Shown here: piece by piece, positions 45,832 through 54,532 of the stretch
How the letters are laid out: every line of letters starts with the position of its first letter
Numbering within the stretch: position 1 is the stretch's first letter
Origin: Streptomyces sp. SLBN-118
GTDB taxonomy: Bacteria > Actinomycetota > Actinomycetes > Streptomycetales > Streptomycetaceae
Assembly (NCBI RefSeq): GCF_006715635.1
Contig: NZ_VFNP01000001.1
Span: 2,852,001-2,916,000, forward strand
Reading direction: 5' to 3'
Length of the DNA stretch: 64,000 nucleotides
The notes under the pieces: generated by a model
The model's input: only the letters and a program-made list of their open reading frames with translations
What the model was told of the DNA's origin: nothing
Databases searched by the model: none
Position numbers and translations under genes: made by a program

Positions 45832-47160
45832 ATGCGACTTCGCATCCGCGGCAGAAGGGCCGCTGCCCTCGCGGCACTGCTGGCCATGGCACTGGCCGCG
45901 CCAATCACCGCGAACGGCACCGCCACCGCATCGGCGCCGCCCCCCGTCTCGACGGACGAAGACATCCGCCAGTACGAAATCGACATCCACGCCGACAAGG
46001 TCACCCGCACGGCGCTCGCCAGGACGGGCGTGACCATCGACGACTCCGACGGCCATGTGGTCATCGTCTCCGCCGACCCGACGGAGGCCGCCAGGCTCAG
46101 GTCACTCGGCTACAAGCTGCGGGCGGTGGGCAAGGTCCCCGACCGCCGTGACGGGACGGCCGTGCGGCCGATGGACTTCCCCTCGGCCGACTCCAAGTAC
46201 CACAACTACGCCGAGATGACCGCCGAACTCAACCATCGCGTCGCGCAGTATCCGTCGATCATGAGCAAGCGCGTCATCGGCAAGTCGTACCAGGGCAGGG
46301 ACATCGTCGCCATCAAGGTCAGCGACCATGTGGGCACCGACGAGGCCGAGCCCGAAGTGCTCTTCACGCACCATCAGCACGCCCGCGAGCACCTCACCGT
46401 CGAGATGGCGCTCTATCTGGTGCGCGAGCTCGGCGCGGGCTACGGCAGCGACTCGCGGATCACCAACGCCGTCAACGGCCGCGAGATCTGGATCGTGCCC
46501 GACCTCAACCCCGACGGCGGCGAGTACGACATCGCCACCGGCTCGTACCGCAGCTGGCGCAAGAACCGCCAGCCCAACTCCGGTTCCTCGTACGTCGGTA
46601 CCGACCTCAACCGCAACTGGGCCTACAAGTGGGGATGCTGCGGCGGCTCCTCAGGCAGCAAGTCGTCCGACATCTACCGAGGTTCGGCCGGCGAGTCGGC
46701 GCCCGAGGTGAAGGTCGTCGCCGACTTCGTACGCAGCCGCGTCGTCGGCGGCAAGCAGCAGATCAAGACCGGCATCGACTTCCACACGTACAGCGAGCTG
46801 GTGCTCTGGCCGTACGGCTACACCTACAGCGACACCGGGCCCGGGCTCACCAAGGACGACCGGGACGCGTACGCCGCCGTCGGCAAGAAGATGGCCGCTA
46901 GCAACGGCTACACGCCCGAGCAGTCCAGCGATCTGTACATCACGGACGGCACGATCGACGACTGGCTGTGGGGCAACCAGAAGATCTTCAGCTACACGTT
47001 CGAGATGTACCCGTCCTCGGGCGGCGGCGGCTTCTACCCGCCCGACGAGGTAATCGAACGCGAGACGAGCCGCAACCGGGACGCTGTGCTCCAGCTTCTG
47101 GAGAACTCCGACTGCATGTACCGCTCGATCGGCAAGGAGCAGCAGTACTGCACGAGTTGA
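45832..47160 (+). CDS. Secreted M14 zinc carboxypeptidase
   Basis: The 442-residue exported metallocarboxypeptidase has a signal peptide at about 1-34 and a propeptide (about 35-120). The M14A catalytic domain has zinc ligands in [13 protein letters not shown] (His and Glu) and in [16 protein letters not shown] (His). It also has the substrate-binding ASN-type region NRNWAYKWG and the catalytic Glu in [14 protein letters not shown] 45832 follows AGGAGA. It resembles streptomycete carboxypeptidase T-like enzymes, which trim peptides outside the cell. A terminator with a T run follows. Confidence 0.93.
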   Translation: MRLRIRGRRAAALAALLAMALAAPITANGTATASAPPPVSTDEDIRQYEIDIHADKVTRTALARTGVTIDDSDGHVVIVSADPTEAARLRSLGYKLRAVGKVPDRRDGTAVRPMDFPSADSKYHNYAEMTAELNHRVAQYPSIMSKRVIGKSYQGRDIVAIKVSDHVGTDEAEPEVLFTHHQHAREHLTVEMALYLVRELGAGYGSDSRITNAVNGREIWIVPDLNPDGGEYDIATGSYRSWRKNRQPNSGSSYVGTDLNRNWAYKWGCCGGSSGSKSSDIYRGSAGESAPEVKVVADFVRSRVVGGKQQIKTGIDFHTYSELVLWPYGYTYSDTGPGLTKDDRDAYAAVGKKMAASNGYTPEQSSDLYITDGTIDDWLWGNQKIFSYTFEMYPSSGGGGFYPPDEVIERETSRNRDAVLQLLENSDCMYRSIGKEQQYCTS

Positions 47161-48204
47161 TACGGAAGGGGGCGCCCCGGGGAGCCCGGGGCGCCTTTTC
47201 GTGTCCGTGCCCACTGGAGCGCCAGACTGAGCGCCGCCGCCACCGCGAAGCCCGAGACCGACAGGACCGGCTCCACGACCGTCCAGGACTTCAGCGTGTC
47301 CCGCTCCGAGATCCCGAAGTACTTCGCCACGATCCAGAAGCCCCCGTCGTTGACGTGCGAGGCGAAGATCGAGCCGGCCGAGATCGCCATGATGACCAGT
47401 GCAAGGAAGGCCTGGGAGTGGTCGCCGTTCTCGACAAGCGGCAGCACGATGCCTGCCGTGGTGACGATCGCGACCGTCGCCGACCCCAGCGCGACACGCA
47501 GCACCAGCGCGATGAGAGAGGCGAGCACGATGACGGGCAGGCCGATGCCGTTGAAGGCGTCGGACAGCGCCTGGGCGACGCCACTTGCCTTCAGCACGGC
47601 ACCGAAGATGCCGCCCGCGCCGACCACGAGCAGGATGTTGCCGACCGGCTTCAGCGAGGATGTCGACACGGTGTCCAGGGACTTGCGGGACCAGCCGCGG
47701 CGCGCAGGCCCAGCAGGTAGTACGCCATCAGGAGTGCGATCGTCAGGGCGACGAAGGGGCTGCCGAAGAACTCGATGACCGAGCGCGGGGTCGAGGGGTC
47801 CAGTGCGATGGACGAGAACGTGGCGGCGAGGATCAGGACCAGCGGCGTACCGATGATGGTGAGGACGGTGCCGAGGGAGACCGGGCGCTCCTGCGCAGTT
47901 CGGCCCGCGGCGCTCCGCTCGGCAAGGACGGCGGCCTTCGCGTCCGCCGCGGCCTCCACCATGTCCTGCGGGACCGCGACGAAGAGGCGGTTGCCGATCC
48001 AGGCGGCGTACCCCCAGGCGGCGAGGACCGCCGGGAGGCCGACGAGGACACCCATGAGGACGACCCAGCCGAGCGAGACATGGAGCAGACCGGCGGCGGC
48101 GACCGGGCCGGGGTGCGGCGGCAGGAAGGCGTGGGTCATCGACAGGCCCGCCAGCAGGGGCATCGCGTACAGCAGGACGGACCGGCCGGAGCGCTTGGCG
48201 GCCG
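47034..48204 (-). pseudogene. Decayed GntP/DsdX-family permease
   Basis: Two frames together spell a GntP-type transporter. Frame 1 (48204 to about 47700) gives MPLLAGLSMTHAFLPPHPGP and onward. Frame 2 (from about 47700) gives SSLKPVGNILLVVGAGGIFG and FASHVNDGGFWIVAKYFGIS. An extra GC in about 47693-47703 shifts the frame. About 130 N-terminal residues are missing and are replaced by 69-bp repeats. The natural stop is also lost, so the frame runs on over the carboxypeptidase 3' end to 47034. GntP members carry gluconate or D-serine (DsdX), which fits the adjacent D-amino-acid genes. It is very unlikely to be functional. Confidence 0.85.
47171..47199 (+). terminator. Terminator after carboxypeptidase gene
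   Basis: An 11-bp perfect stem (47171-47181 with 47185-47195) with a GAG loop is followed by TTTT. This is one of the few classic intrinsic terminators here. Confidence 0.88.
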
Positions 48205-48383
48205 CCCGGGAAAGCCGGACGACCACGTGAAGCCGCGATGCGACATTGCGGGGAACGTAAGTCGCAGGGCGAGCCCGGGAAAGCCGGACGACCACGTGAA
48301 GCCGCGATGCGACATTGCGGGGAACGTAAGTCGCAGGGCGAGCCCGGGAAAGCCGGACGACCACGTGAAGCCGCGATGCGACA
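48205..48383. repeat. 69-bp tandem repeat at pseudogene breakpoint
   Basis: Two full units start at 48205 and 48274, and a 41-bp third copy starts at 48343. All begin CCCGGGAAAGCCGGACGACC. The copies are identical as read. The unit length is 23 codons and is open in several frames. The array starts exactly where homology to the GntP permease ends, so it marks the deletion joint. Confidence 0.92.
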
Positions 48384-48407
48384 AGGGGGGCACGGGGGAC
48401 CGCGGGA

Positions 48408-48430
48408 CGGCGCTTCGTGAAAGAGCGCCG
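48408..48430. terminator. Terminator of the RidA operon
   Basis: A 7-bp stem, CGGCGCT/AGCGCCG (48408-48414 with 48424-48430), lies just past the RidA stop on the minus strand. It is weak but well placed. Confidence 0.5.
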
Positions 48431-48468
48431 CCCCGTGCGACGGGGGACCGAACAAGGTCAGACGAAGG

Positions 48469-48879
48469 TCAGCCGAGGACTGCCAGAGCGTCGATCTCGA
48501 TGAGGAGGCCCGCGGGGAGGCCGACGTACACGGTCGTACGGGCGGAGGCGGGGGCCCCCAGGCCCTGCTCGTCGAAGTAGGAGTTGTAGATCGCGTTCAT
48601 CTCGGCGAAGTGGGCCGTGTCCGTGAGGTAGACGCGCATCATCATCACGTCGTCCCAGCTCGCGCCGCCCTCTTCGAGGACCGCCTTGACGTTGGCCAGG
48701 GTCTGGAGAGTCTGCTCACGCAGGGTGGGACCCGCGGGGGTGGGGGCCTGCCCCTCGACGGCCGGCAGGAAGCCGACCTGGCCGGCGACCTGGAGGATGT
48801 TGCCCTTCTTGACGCCGTGGGAGAACTTCGCGGGCGGTGCGGTGTGGGTGGCGGGGGTGATCGCGATCTTCTCGCTCAT
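48469..48879 (-). CDS. RidA-family enamine/imine deaminase
   Basis: The 136-residue trimeric cytoplasmic protein hydrolyses reactive 2-aminoacrylate released by PLP-dependent dehydratases. Landmarks are GNILQVAGQVGFLPA near residue 27, QTLQTLANVKAVLEEGGASW, and the active-site arginine region ASARTTVYVGLP. ATG 48879 has AAGGAAG upstream and overlaps the IclR stop (ATGA). Together with the D-serine-dehydratase-like enzyme encoded divergently it would detoxify the enamine product. Confidence 0.92.
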   Translation of the reverse strand: MSEKIAITPATHTAPPAKFSHGVKKGNILQVAGQVGFLPAVEGQAPTPAGPTLREQTLQTLANVKAVLEEGGASWDDVMMMRVYLTDTAHFAEMNAIYNSYFDEQGLGAPASARTTVYVGLPAGLLIEIDALAVLG

Positions 48880-49646
48880 GGAGCTTCCTTCGCAGGGAGG
48901 TTGCCGTTGCTTCCTGAGTACTCGCGGCTGATGGCGTCGGCGGTGCGGCGCACCAGCGGAAGGAGGGTGAGGAGTTCCTCGGCGGTGACGACGACATTCG
49001 GCGCCGAGACCGACATGGCGGCGACGACGCGGCCGTCGGCGCCGCGGACGGCGGCCGCGATGCAGTTGATGGACTCCTCGTGGCCGCCGAGGTCGGTGGC
49101 CCAACCCTGGTCGCGTACGCCGGCGAGTTCCTTGAGGAACGCGGCGGAGTCCGGGATCGAACGGGATGTGTACATGGGGTAGTCGAGCTTCTCCGCGAGG
49201 GCGCGGCGCTCGGGCTCGGGCAGGTCGGCGAGGAGCAGTTTCGCCACCGCGGCGACGGTGATCGCGACGGGCTTGCCGATCCGCGAGTACATCCGGACGG
49301 GATAGCGGCTCTCGACCTTGTCGATGTAGAGAACCTCGCTCTCCTCGTACACGGCGAGGTGGACGGTGTGACCGATCTGCTCGTTGAGGGCGACGAGATG
49401 GGGGTGGGCGATCTCGCGTACGTCGAGGTTCTCGACGGCTTCCTGGGCGAGGGCGAAGAGGCGGGCGCCGAGGCGGTAGCGCTGGTCCTGCTGGCGGTAG
49501 ACGAGTCCGTGCTCGTGGAGCGTACGCAGCAGCCGCAGCGCGGTGGACTTGTGCACGCCGAGGCGTTCGGCGACCTGCCCGAGGTCGGCGGGTCCCTGGG
49601 CGAGCAGGGGAAGGATGCTCAGCGCACGGTCGACGGTCTGGCTCAT
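48876..49646 (-). CDS. IclR-family transcriptional regulator
   Basis: The 256-residue regulator has an N-terminal winged helix (TVDRALSILPLLAQGPADLG then QVAERLGVHKSTALRLLRTL) and a C-terminal effector domain (about 80-250; EESEVLYIDKVESRYPVRMY). IclR proteins respond to small organic acids and bind short palindromes. It lies in the middle of the kinase-IclR-RidA operon with four-base overlaps on both sides. The palindrome in the divergent promoter region at 50807-50825 is its likely operator. Confidence 0.92.
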   Translation of the reverse strand: MSQTVDRALSILPLLAQGPADLGQVAERLGVHKSTALRLLRTLHEHGLVYRQQDQRYRLGARLFALAQEAVENLDVREIAHPHLVALNEQIGHTVHLAVYEESEVLYIDKVESRYPVRMYSRIGKPVAITVAAVAKLLLADLPEPERRALAEKLDYPMYTSRSIPDSAAFLKELAGVRDQGWATDLGGHEESINCIAAAVRGADGRVVAAMSVSAPNVVVTAEELLTLLPLVRRTADAISREYSGSNGNLPAKEAP

Positions 49647-50710
49647 GGGATACGTACCTCCTGCGGGTCCTGCGAGCCGTGCTCCGGGGCCGCGGTCCAG
49701 CCGGGGCCGAGTCGCAGTCTCCCCCAGTCACGGTTGTCGAGTGCGACAAGCCGGTCGGCACACGCCCGCGGAGGCGGAGTGGCCAGGTCGCCGGCGACGG
49801 TGAGGGTGGCGGCGGCCATGAGATGCCCGTGCCGCAGCCGGTGGTGAACGGGGAGCCCCCGGAGGGTGGCGGAGAGGAAACCGGCGGCGAAGGCGTCCCC
49901 GGCGCCGACGTGCGCGACCACGTCGACGCGGGGCGCGGGCGCGTGGGTGACGGTGTCGGGGCCGCCGCCGTTACTGGCGTACGCCACCGCCCCCTCTGCT
50001 CCCCGCTTCACCACAACCACCTCCGGCTCCGCCAGCGCCTCGCGGATCGCCGCAGCGCCCCGCAGCCCCCACGCCTCCCCCGCCTCGTCCTCCCCGACGA
50101 AGACGATGTCCGCGCCGCGGGCCAGGTCGAGCAGTACGTGCGCGCCGGCGTCGGTGTCCCACAGGCCAGGACGGTGGTTGACGTCGAAGGAGACCGGCGG
50201 ACGCCCCGGACGCCGCGCCGTGAGTTCGCGCATCAGGGCCAGGCAGTCCGCCGACAGCGCCGCCGTGATCCCCGACAGATGCAGAATTCGCCCCGCCCAC
50301 ACATCCTCGTACCGCACCGTCGACGGCGACATCGCGGATGCCGCGGACCCCGCCCGGTAGTAGCGGACCTCGTGCGCGTCCGACGCGCGGTCGCCCGCCG
50401 TACGGAAGTAGATCCCCGTCGGCCGCAGCGGATCGCGCTGCACCGCCGACGTGTCGACGCCGAACGACGCCATCGCCGCGACCAGGTGCTCGCCGAAGCC
50501 GTCCGCGCCCACCCGGCCGATCCACCTCGCGCTGTGGCCGGAAGCCGCGAGAGAGCAGGCCACGTTGGACTCGGCTCCGCCGATACCGCGTACGAAGGAC
50601 GGCACATCGGCGAGGCGGCCCGGCGCCGTGGGCACAAACGTGACCATGGACTCGCCGAGGCAGACGATGTCCACGGGGCCGGGGTCGGGTCCGGGCACGT
50701 CGGGGGTCAC
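49643..50710 (-). CDS. PfkB-family sugar kinase (KdgK-like)
   Basis: The 355-residue ribokinase-fold enzyme has VRGIGGAESNVACSLAASGH (substrate lid region), GVDTSAVQRDPLRPTGIYFR and the C-terminal signature VAHVGAGDAFAAGFLSATL with the catalytic aspartate. It is most like 2-keto-3-deoxygluconate kinases, but PfkB kinases cannot be assigned a substrate by eye. It is the first gene of the leftward operon and divergent from the D-serine-dehydratase-like gene. The GTG start at 50710 gives MTPDVPGPDPG. Confidence 0.88.
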   Translation of the reverse strand: MTPDVPGPDPGPVDIVCLGESMVTFVPTAPGRLADVPSFVRGIGGAESNVACSLAASGHSARWIGRVGADGFGEHLVAAMASFGVDTSAVQRDPLRPTGIYFRTAGDRASDAHEVRYYRAGSAASAMSPSTVRYEDVWAGRILHLSGITAALSADCLALMRELTARRPGRPPVSFDVNHRPGLWDTDAGAHVLLDLARGADIVFVGEDEAGEAWGLRGAAAIREALAEPEVVVVKRGAEGAVAYASNGGGPDTVTHAPAPRVDVVAHVGAGDAFAAGFLSATLRGLPVHHRLRHGHLMAAATLTVAGDLATPPPRACADRLVALDNRDWGRLRLGPGWTAAPEHGSQDPQEVRIP

Positions 50711-50806
50711 GATCCCTCAGGCCTCCTCATGCGTCGGACGCCGGGCACATCATTGACCGGGCGTTGGCTCGGATGTTAGACAGCCGTCAGCGAGATGCGC
50801 AATGGT

Positions 50807-50825
50807 CGTTGCATATAATGCAACG
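50807..50825. promoter_or_regulatory. Palindromic operator, probable IclR site
   Basis: CGTTGCAT-ATA-ATGCAACG is a perfect 8-bp inverted repeat with a 3-nt spacer. It sits between the divergent kinase and dehydratase-like genes, 19 bp before the latter's start. Its TTGCAT-type arms resemble IclR-family operators. The centre TATAAT could itself be a -10 hexamer, so binding would block the promoter. Confidence 0.75.
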
Positions 50826-50844
50826 CCCTGACCGAGGAGGACCC

Positions 50845-52125
50845 ATGGCAGGCGACACCACCGTCGGACAACTCGCCGACGAACCCGTCGACCACCGTTT
50901 CAAGGCACTCCCCCCGGACGCCGAGACCGCCCGTCTCACCGTCGGCGCTCTCGCCGCCCAGCGCCGCAACCTCTTCACCGGCGGCTTCACCACCCCCGTC
51001 CTCGCACTCTCCGCCGAGTCCGTCGAGCACAACCTCGCCCTCCTGGAGACCTACTCCAAGCGCCACGGCCTCGCCTTCGCCCCGCACGGCAAGACGTCCA
51101 TGTCCCCCCAGATCTTCGACCGCCAGCTCGCGCACGGCGCCTGGGGCATCACCGCCGCCGTCCCCCACCAGGCCCGCGTCTACCGCGCCTACGGCATCCA
51201 GCGGATCTTCCTGGCCAACGAGATCGTCGACCCGGCCGCCCTGCGCTGGCTCGCGCAAGAGCTGGACGCCGACTCCGGCTTCCGCTGCATTTGTTACGTG
51301 GACTCCGTACGCGGCGTGGAGCTGATGGACGAAGCGCTCAAGGGAGCCTCCCGCCCCCTTGACGTCGTCGTCGAACTCGGCGCCGGCGAGGGCGCCCGCA
51401 CCGGAGCGCGTACGGAGGCCGACTGCGCCGCCGTCGCCGATGCCGTCGCCGCCGCGCCCACCCTGCGTCTCGTCGGGGTCGCGGGCTACGAGGCCGAGGT
51501 CCCCCAGGCCGATGACGACCGCGTCCACGCCTGGCTGCGCCGCCTCACCGCGCTCGCCGCCGACTTCGACAAGGACGGCCGCTACGAGGGAGCCGACGAG
51601 ATCGTCGTCAGCGCGGGCGGCAGCGCCTGGTTCGACGCGGTCGCCGACGTCTTCGGCCAGATCCCCGAACTCTCGCGTCCCGTACTGAAGTTGCTCCGCT
51701 CGGGCGCGTACGTCTCGCACGACGACGGCCACTACCGCCACCTCACCCCCTTCAACCGGGTCCCCGAGGAGGGCGCCCTCCAGCCCGCCTTCCGTCTCTG
51801 GGCCCAGGTCGTCTCCCGCCCGTCGCCCGAGCAGGCCTTCGTCAACGGGGGCAAGCGGGACGCCGCGCACGACCTCGACCTGCCCGAGGCCCAGGTCGTC
51901 CGCGACGCCCGCACCGGCGAGATCCGCCCGGCCGCCGGTATCAGCGTCAGCGGCCTGTCCGACCAGCACGGCTGGCTGCGCACCACCCCGGAGGCAGACC
52001 TGGAGGTCGGCGACTGGGTCGGCATGGGCCTGTCCCACCCGTGCACGAGCTTCGACAAGTGGCAGCTGATCCCGCTGGTCGAGGCGGACGGCACGGTCAC
52101 CGACTTCATCCGCACCTTCTTCTGA
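50845..52125 (+). CDS. D-serine-dehydratase-like / D-amino-acid deaminase
   Basis: The 426-residue PLP enzyme of the alanine-racemase fold (type III) has the Schiff-base lysine in FAPHGKTSMSPQIF near residue 85. The C-terminal metal motif GLSHPCTSFDKW (His and Cys as zinc ligands) matches eukaryotic-type D-serine dehydratases and D-threonine aldolases. ATG 50845 follows GAGGAGG. It probably deaminates a D-hydroxy-amino acid to a 2-oxo acid and ammonia through an enamine. The deacylase gene follows after 11 bp in the same operon. Confidence 0.9.
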   Translation: MAGDTTVGQLADEPVDHRFKALPPDAETARLTVGALAAQRRNLFTGGFTTPVLALSAESVEHNLALLETYSKRHGLAFAPHGKTSMSPQIFDRQLAHGAWGITAAVPHQARVYRAYGIQRIFLANEIVDPAALRWLAQELDADSGFRCICYVDSVRGVELMDEALKGASRPLDVVVELGAGEGARTGARTEADCAAVADAVAAAPTLRLVGVAGYEAEVPQADDDRVHAWLRRLTALAADFDKDGRYEGADEIVVSAGGSAWFDAVADVFGQIPELSRPVLKLLRSGAYVSHDDGHYRHLTPFNRVPEEGALQPAFRLWAQVVSRPSPEQAFVNGGKRDAAHDLDLPEAQVVRDARTGEIRPAAGISVSGLSDQHGWLRTTPEADLEVGDWVGMGLSHPCTSFDKWQLIPLVEADGTVTDFIRTFF

Positions 52126-52136
52126 GAGGCCGGGCC

Positions 52137-53741
52137 ATGGACCTCGCCATCCGCGGCGTGCGCGTCATCGACGGCTCCGGCGGCCCCTCGTACCGCGCCG
52201 ACGTCGGCCTGGACGGCGGCCGTATCAGTGCCATCCGCCGCGAGGGCGAACCCGCCCTGTCCGCCGCGCGCACCGTCGACGCGCAGGGACTGGCCCTGTC
52301 CCCCGGCTTCATCGACATGCACGCGCACAGCGACCTCGCCCTGCTGCGCGACCCGGCGCACGAGGCGAAGGCCGCTCAGGGCGTCACGCTCGAAGTCCTC
52401 GGCCAGGACGGACTGTCGTACGCCCCCGTCGACGATGCGACGCTCACCGAGGTCCGCCAGGCCATCACCGGCTGGAACGGCGGTGAGCCCGGGGACACCT
52501 CCGTCGACTTCGACTGGCGTACGGTCGGCGAGTATCTCGACCGCCTGGACCGGGGCATCGCGGTCAACGCCGCGTATCTCGTCCCGCAGGGCACCGTCCG
52601 CATGTACGCGGTGGGCTGGGACGACCGCCCGGCGACCCCCGCCGAGCTGGCCCGTATGCGGCAGCTCGTCGCCGAGGGCCTCGAACAGGGCGCGGTCGGC
52701 ATGTCCTCCGGCCTGACCTACACGCCCGGCATGTACGCGGGCGACGCCGAACTGACCGAGCTGTGCCGGGTGGTGGCGCGCTACGGCGGCTACTACTGCC
52801 CCCATCACCGCTCGTACGGCGCCGGGGCGCTGAAGGCCTACGAGGAGATGGTCGGCCTCGCGCGCGAGGCCGGCTGCGCCCTCCATCTCGCGCACGCCAC
52901 CATGAACTTCGGCGTGAACAAGGGCAAGGCCCCCGATCTGCTTGCCCTGCTCGACACGGCTCTGGACGCCGGAGCCGACATCAGCCTCGACACCTACCCC
53001 TACACCCCCGGCTGCACCACGCTCGTGGCGATGCTGCCGAGCTGGGCGAGCGAGGGCGGACCCGAGGCGGTCCTGGCCCGCCTCCAGGACGAGGAGTGCG
53101 CCGAAAAGATCCGCCACCACCTGGAGGAGATCGGCTCGGACGGCTGCCACGGTGTTCCCATCGAGTGGGACACCGTCGAGGTCTCCGGTGTGAGCGACCG
53201 CGGGCTCGGGAGCTGTGTCGGCACGACGGTCCAGGAGTTGGCCGAGGCCCGCGGCGAGGCCCCCTGGGCGACCGCCCGCCGCCTCCTGATCGACGACCGG
53301 CTCGGATCGATGATCCTCCAGCACGTCGGCCACGAGGAGAACGTCCGGCAGATCATGCGCCACCGCGTCCACACCGGCGGCAGCGACGGCATCCTGCAGG
53401 GCCACAAGCCGCACCCGCGGGCGTACGGAACCTTCCCGCAGTATCTCGGCCGGTACGCACGGGAGTTGGGCATCCTCTCCCTGGAGGAGGCCGTCGCCCA
53501 CCTCACTTCCCGTCCGGCCGCCCGGCTGCGCCTGCCGGACCGTGGCCTTGTCCGCGAGGGCTACCGGGCCGACCTGGTGCTGTTCGACCCGGAGACGGTC
53601 GCCGCGGGCTCGACCTTCGAAGCACCTCGTACGCTGCCGGCCGGCATCCCCTATGTGCTGATCGACGGCCGGTTCGTGATCGAGGACGGTTCGCGTACGG
53701 ACGTACTGGCGGGCCGGTCGGTGCGCAGGACGCCCGCCTGA
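52137..53741 (+). CDS. N-acyl-D-amino-acid deacylase
   Basis: The 534-residue amidohydrolase has zinc-binding MHAHSDLALL (HxH, about 60-69), YCPHHRSYG, HLAHATMNFG and the signature SDGILQGHKPHPRAYGTFPQ with the catalytic aspartate. It releases free D-amino acids from N-acyl forms, supplying the dehydratase-like enzyme encoded just upstream. The ATG at 52137 lies 11 bp after that gene. There is no signal peptide, so N-acyl-D-amino acids must be imported. The obvious permease of the cluster is broken. Confidence 0.92.
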   Translation: MDLAIRGVRVIDGSGGPSYRADVGLDGGRISAIRREGEPALSAARTVDAQGLALSPGFIDMHAHSDLALLRDPAHEAKAAQGVTLEVLGQDGLSYAPVDDATLTEVRQAITGWNGGEPGDTSVDFDWRTVGEYLDRLDRGIAVNAAYLVPQGTVRMYAVGWDDRPATPAELARMRQLVAEGLEQGAVGMSSGLTYTPGMYAGDAELTELCRVVARYGGYYCPHHRSYGAGALKAYEEMVGLAREAGCALHLAHATMNFGVNKGKAPDLLALLDTALDAGADISLDTYPYTPGCTTLVAMLPSWASEGGPEAVLARLQDEECAEKIRHHLEEIGSDGCHGVPIEWDTVEVSGVSDRGLGSCVGTTVQELAEARGEAPWATARRLLIDDRLGSMILQHVGHEENVRQIMRHRVHTGGSDGILQGHKPHPRAYGTFPQYLGRYARELGILSLEEAVAHLTSRPAARLRLPDRGLVREGYRADLVLFDPETVAAGSTFEAPRTLPAGIPYVLIDGRFVIEDGSRTDVLAGRSVRRTPA

Positions 53742-53744
53742 GCG

Positions 53745-54368
53745 TCAGCTCACCCCGTGCGGGCGGAACTGGATGCTGATGCGCGGCCCCACCGAGCGCG
53801 CCGTCTTCGGCACGGCATGCTCCCAGGTCCGCTGGCAGGACCCGCCCATCACGATCAGGTCGCCGTGCCCGAGCGGCCTGCGCAGGGGGAGCCGGTCACC
53901 GCTGCGCGGTCGCAGCACCAGATCACGCGGGGCGCCGACGGACAGGATGGCGACCATGGTGTCCTCGCGGGAGCCGCGCCCGTGGGTGTCACCGTGCCAG
54001 GCGACGCTGTCGCGGCCGTCGCGGTAGTAGCAGAGCCCGGCGGTGGTGAACGGTTCGCCGAGCTCCGGTCCGTAGTACGCGGAGAGCGCGGCGCGGGCCT
54101 CGTCCAGCACGGGGTGCGGGAGCCGGTCGCCGTAGTGGGCGAGCAGCCGCGGCACGGCCACCACGTGCTCGTACATCTGCCGCCGCTCGGCCCGCCACGG
54201 CACCGAGGAGACCAGCTCCTCGAAGAGTGCGTCCGCCCCGCCGAGCCAGCCGGGCAGCAGATCGATCCATGCCCCGTCACCGAGCACGGTCCGCCGGACG
54301 TCTTTCAGTGGACCGAGACGTATCTCGTCGGTCTGGTCGAAGAGCGAACCCTGGAGATGCGCTGCCAT
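53745..54368 (-). CDS. AlkB-like 2-oxoglutarate/Fe(II) dioxygenase
   Basis: The 207-residue protein has iron ligands in WHGDTHGRG (HxD) and TWEHAVP (distal His), with 2-oxoglutarate-binding arginines in PRISIQFRPHG. The substrate-lid phrase SAYYGPELGEPFTTAGLCYY is typical of bacterial AlkB homologues that reverse alkylation damage in DNA or RNA. ATG 54368 gives MAAHLQGSLF. Its ribosome binding site is poorly spaced, and an upstream ATG at 54389 is possible. Only 3 bp separate its stop from that of the convergent deacylase gene. Confidence 0.87.
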   Translation of the reverse strand: MAAHLQGSLFDQTDEIRLGPLKDVRRTVLGDGAWIDLLPGWLGGADALFEELVSSVPWRAERRQMYEHVVAVPRLLAHYGDRLPHPVLDEARAALSAYYGPELGEPFTTAGLCYYRDGRDSVAWHGDTHGRGSREDTMVAILSVGAPRDLVLRPRSGDRLPLRRPLGHGDLIVMGGSCQRTWEHAVPKTARSVGPRISIQFRPHGVS

Positions 54369-54508
54369 GCCTCCAGAGTACCTCCTCATTCGAACACACG
54401 AACGAGCCTATGAGGTTCGTGCCGATCTCGCCGGACCGTCCGCGGCCGCCGTCGGCCACCGCGAAGTGCACTGCCCACGGCAGGCACCACCACGACGGCA
54501 CGGACGAC

Positions 54509-54532
54509 GGCCGCGGACGGCGTCCCGCGGCC
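54509..54532. terminator. Hairpin at the end of the protease gene
   Basis: An 8-bp stem, GGCCGCGG/CCGCGGCC (54509-54516 with 54525-54532), abuts the protease stop codon. Confidence 0.5.

Noticed and set aside
48205..48383. 69-bp repeats considered as a CRISPR array
   Set aside because: The units are directly adjacent with no unique spacers, there are only 2.6 copies, and no cas genes are present.
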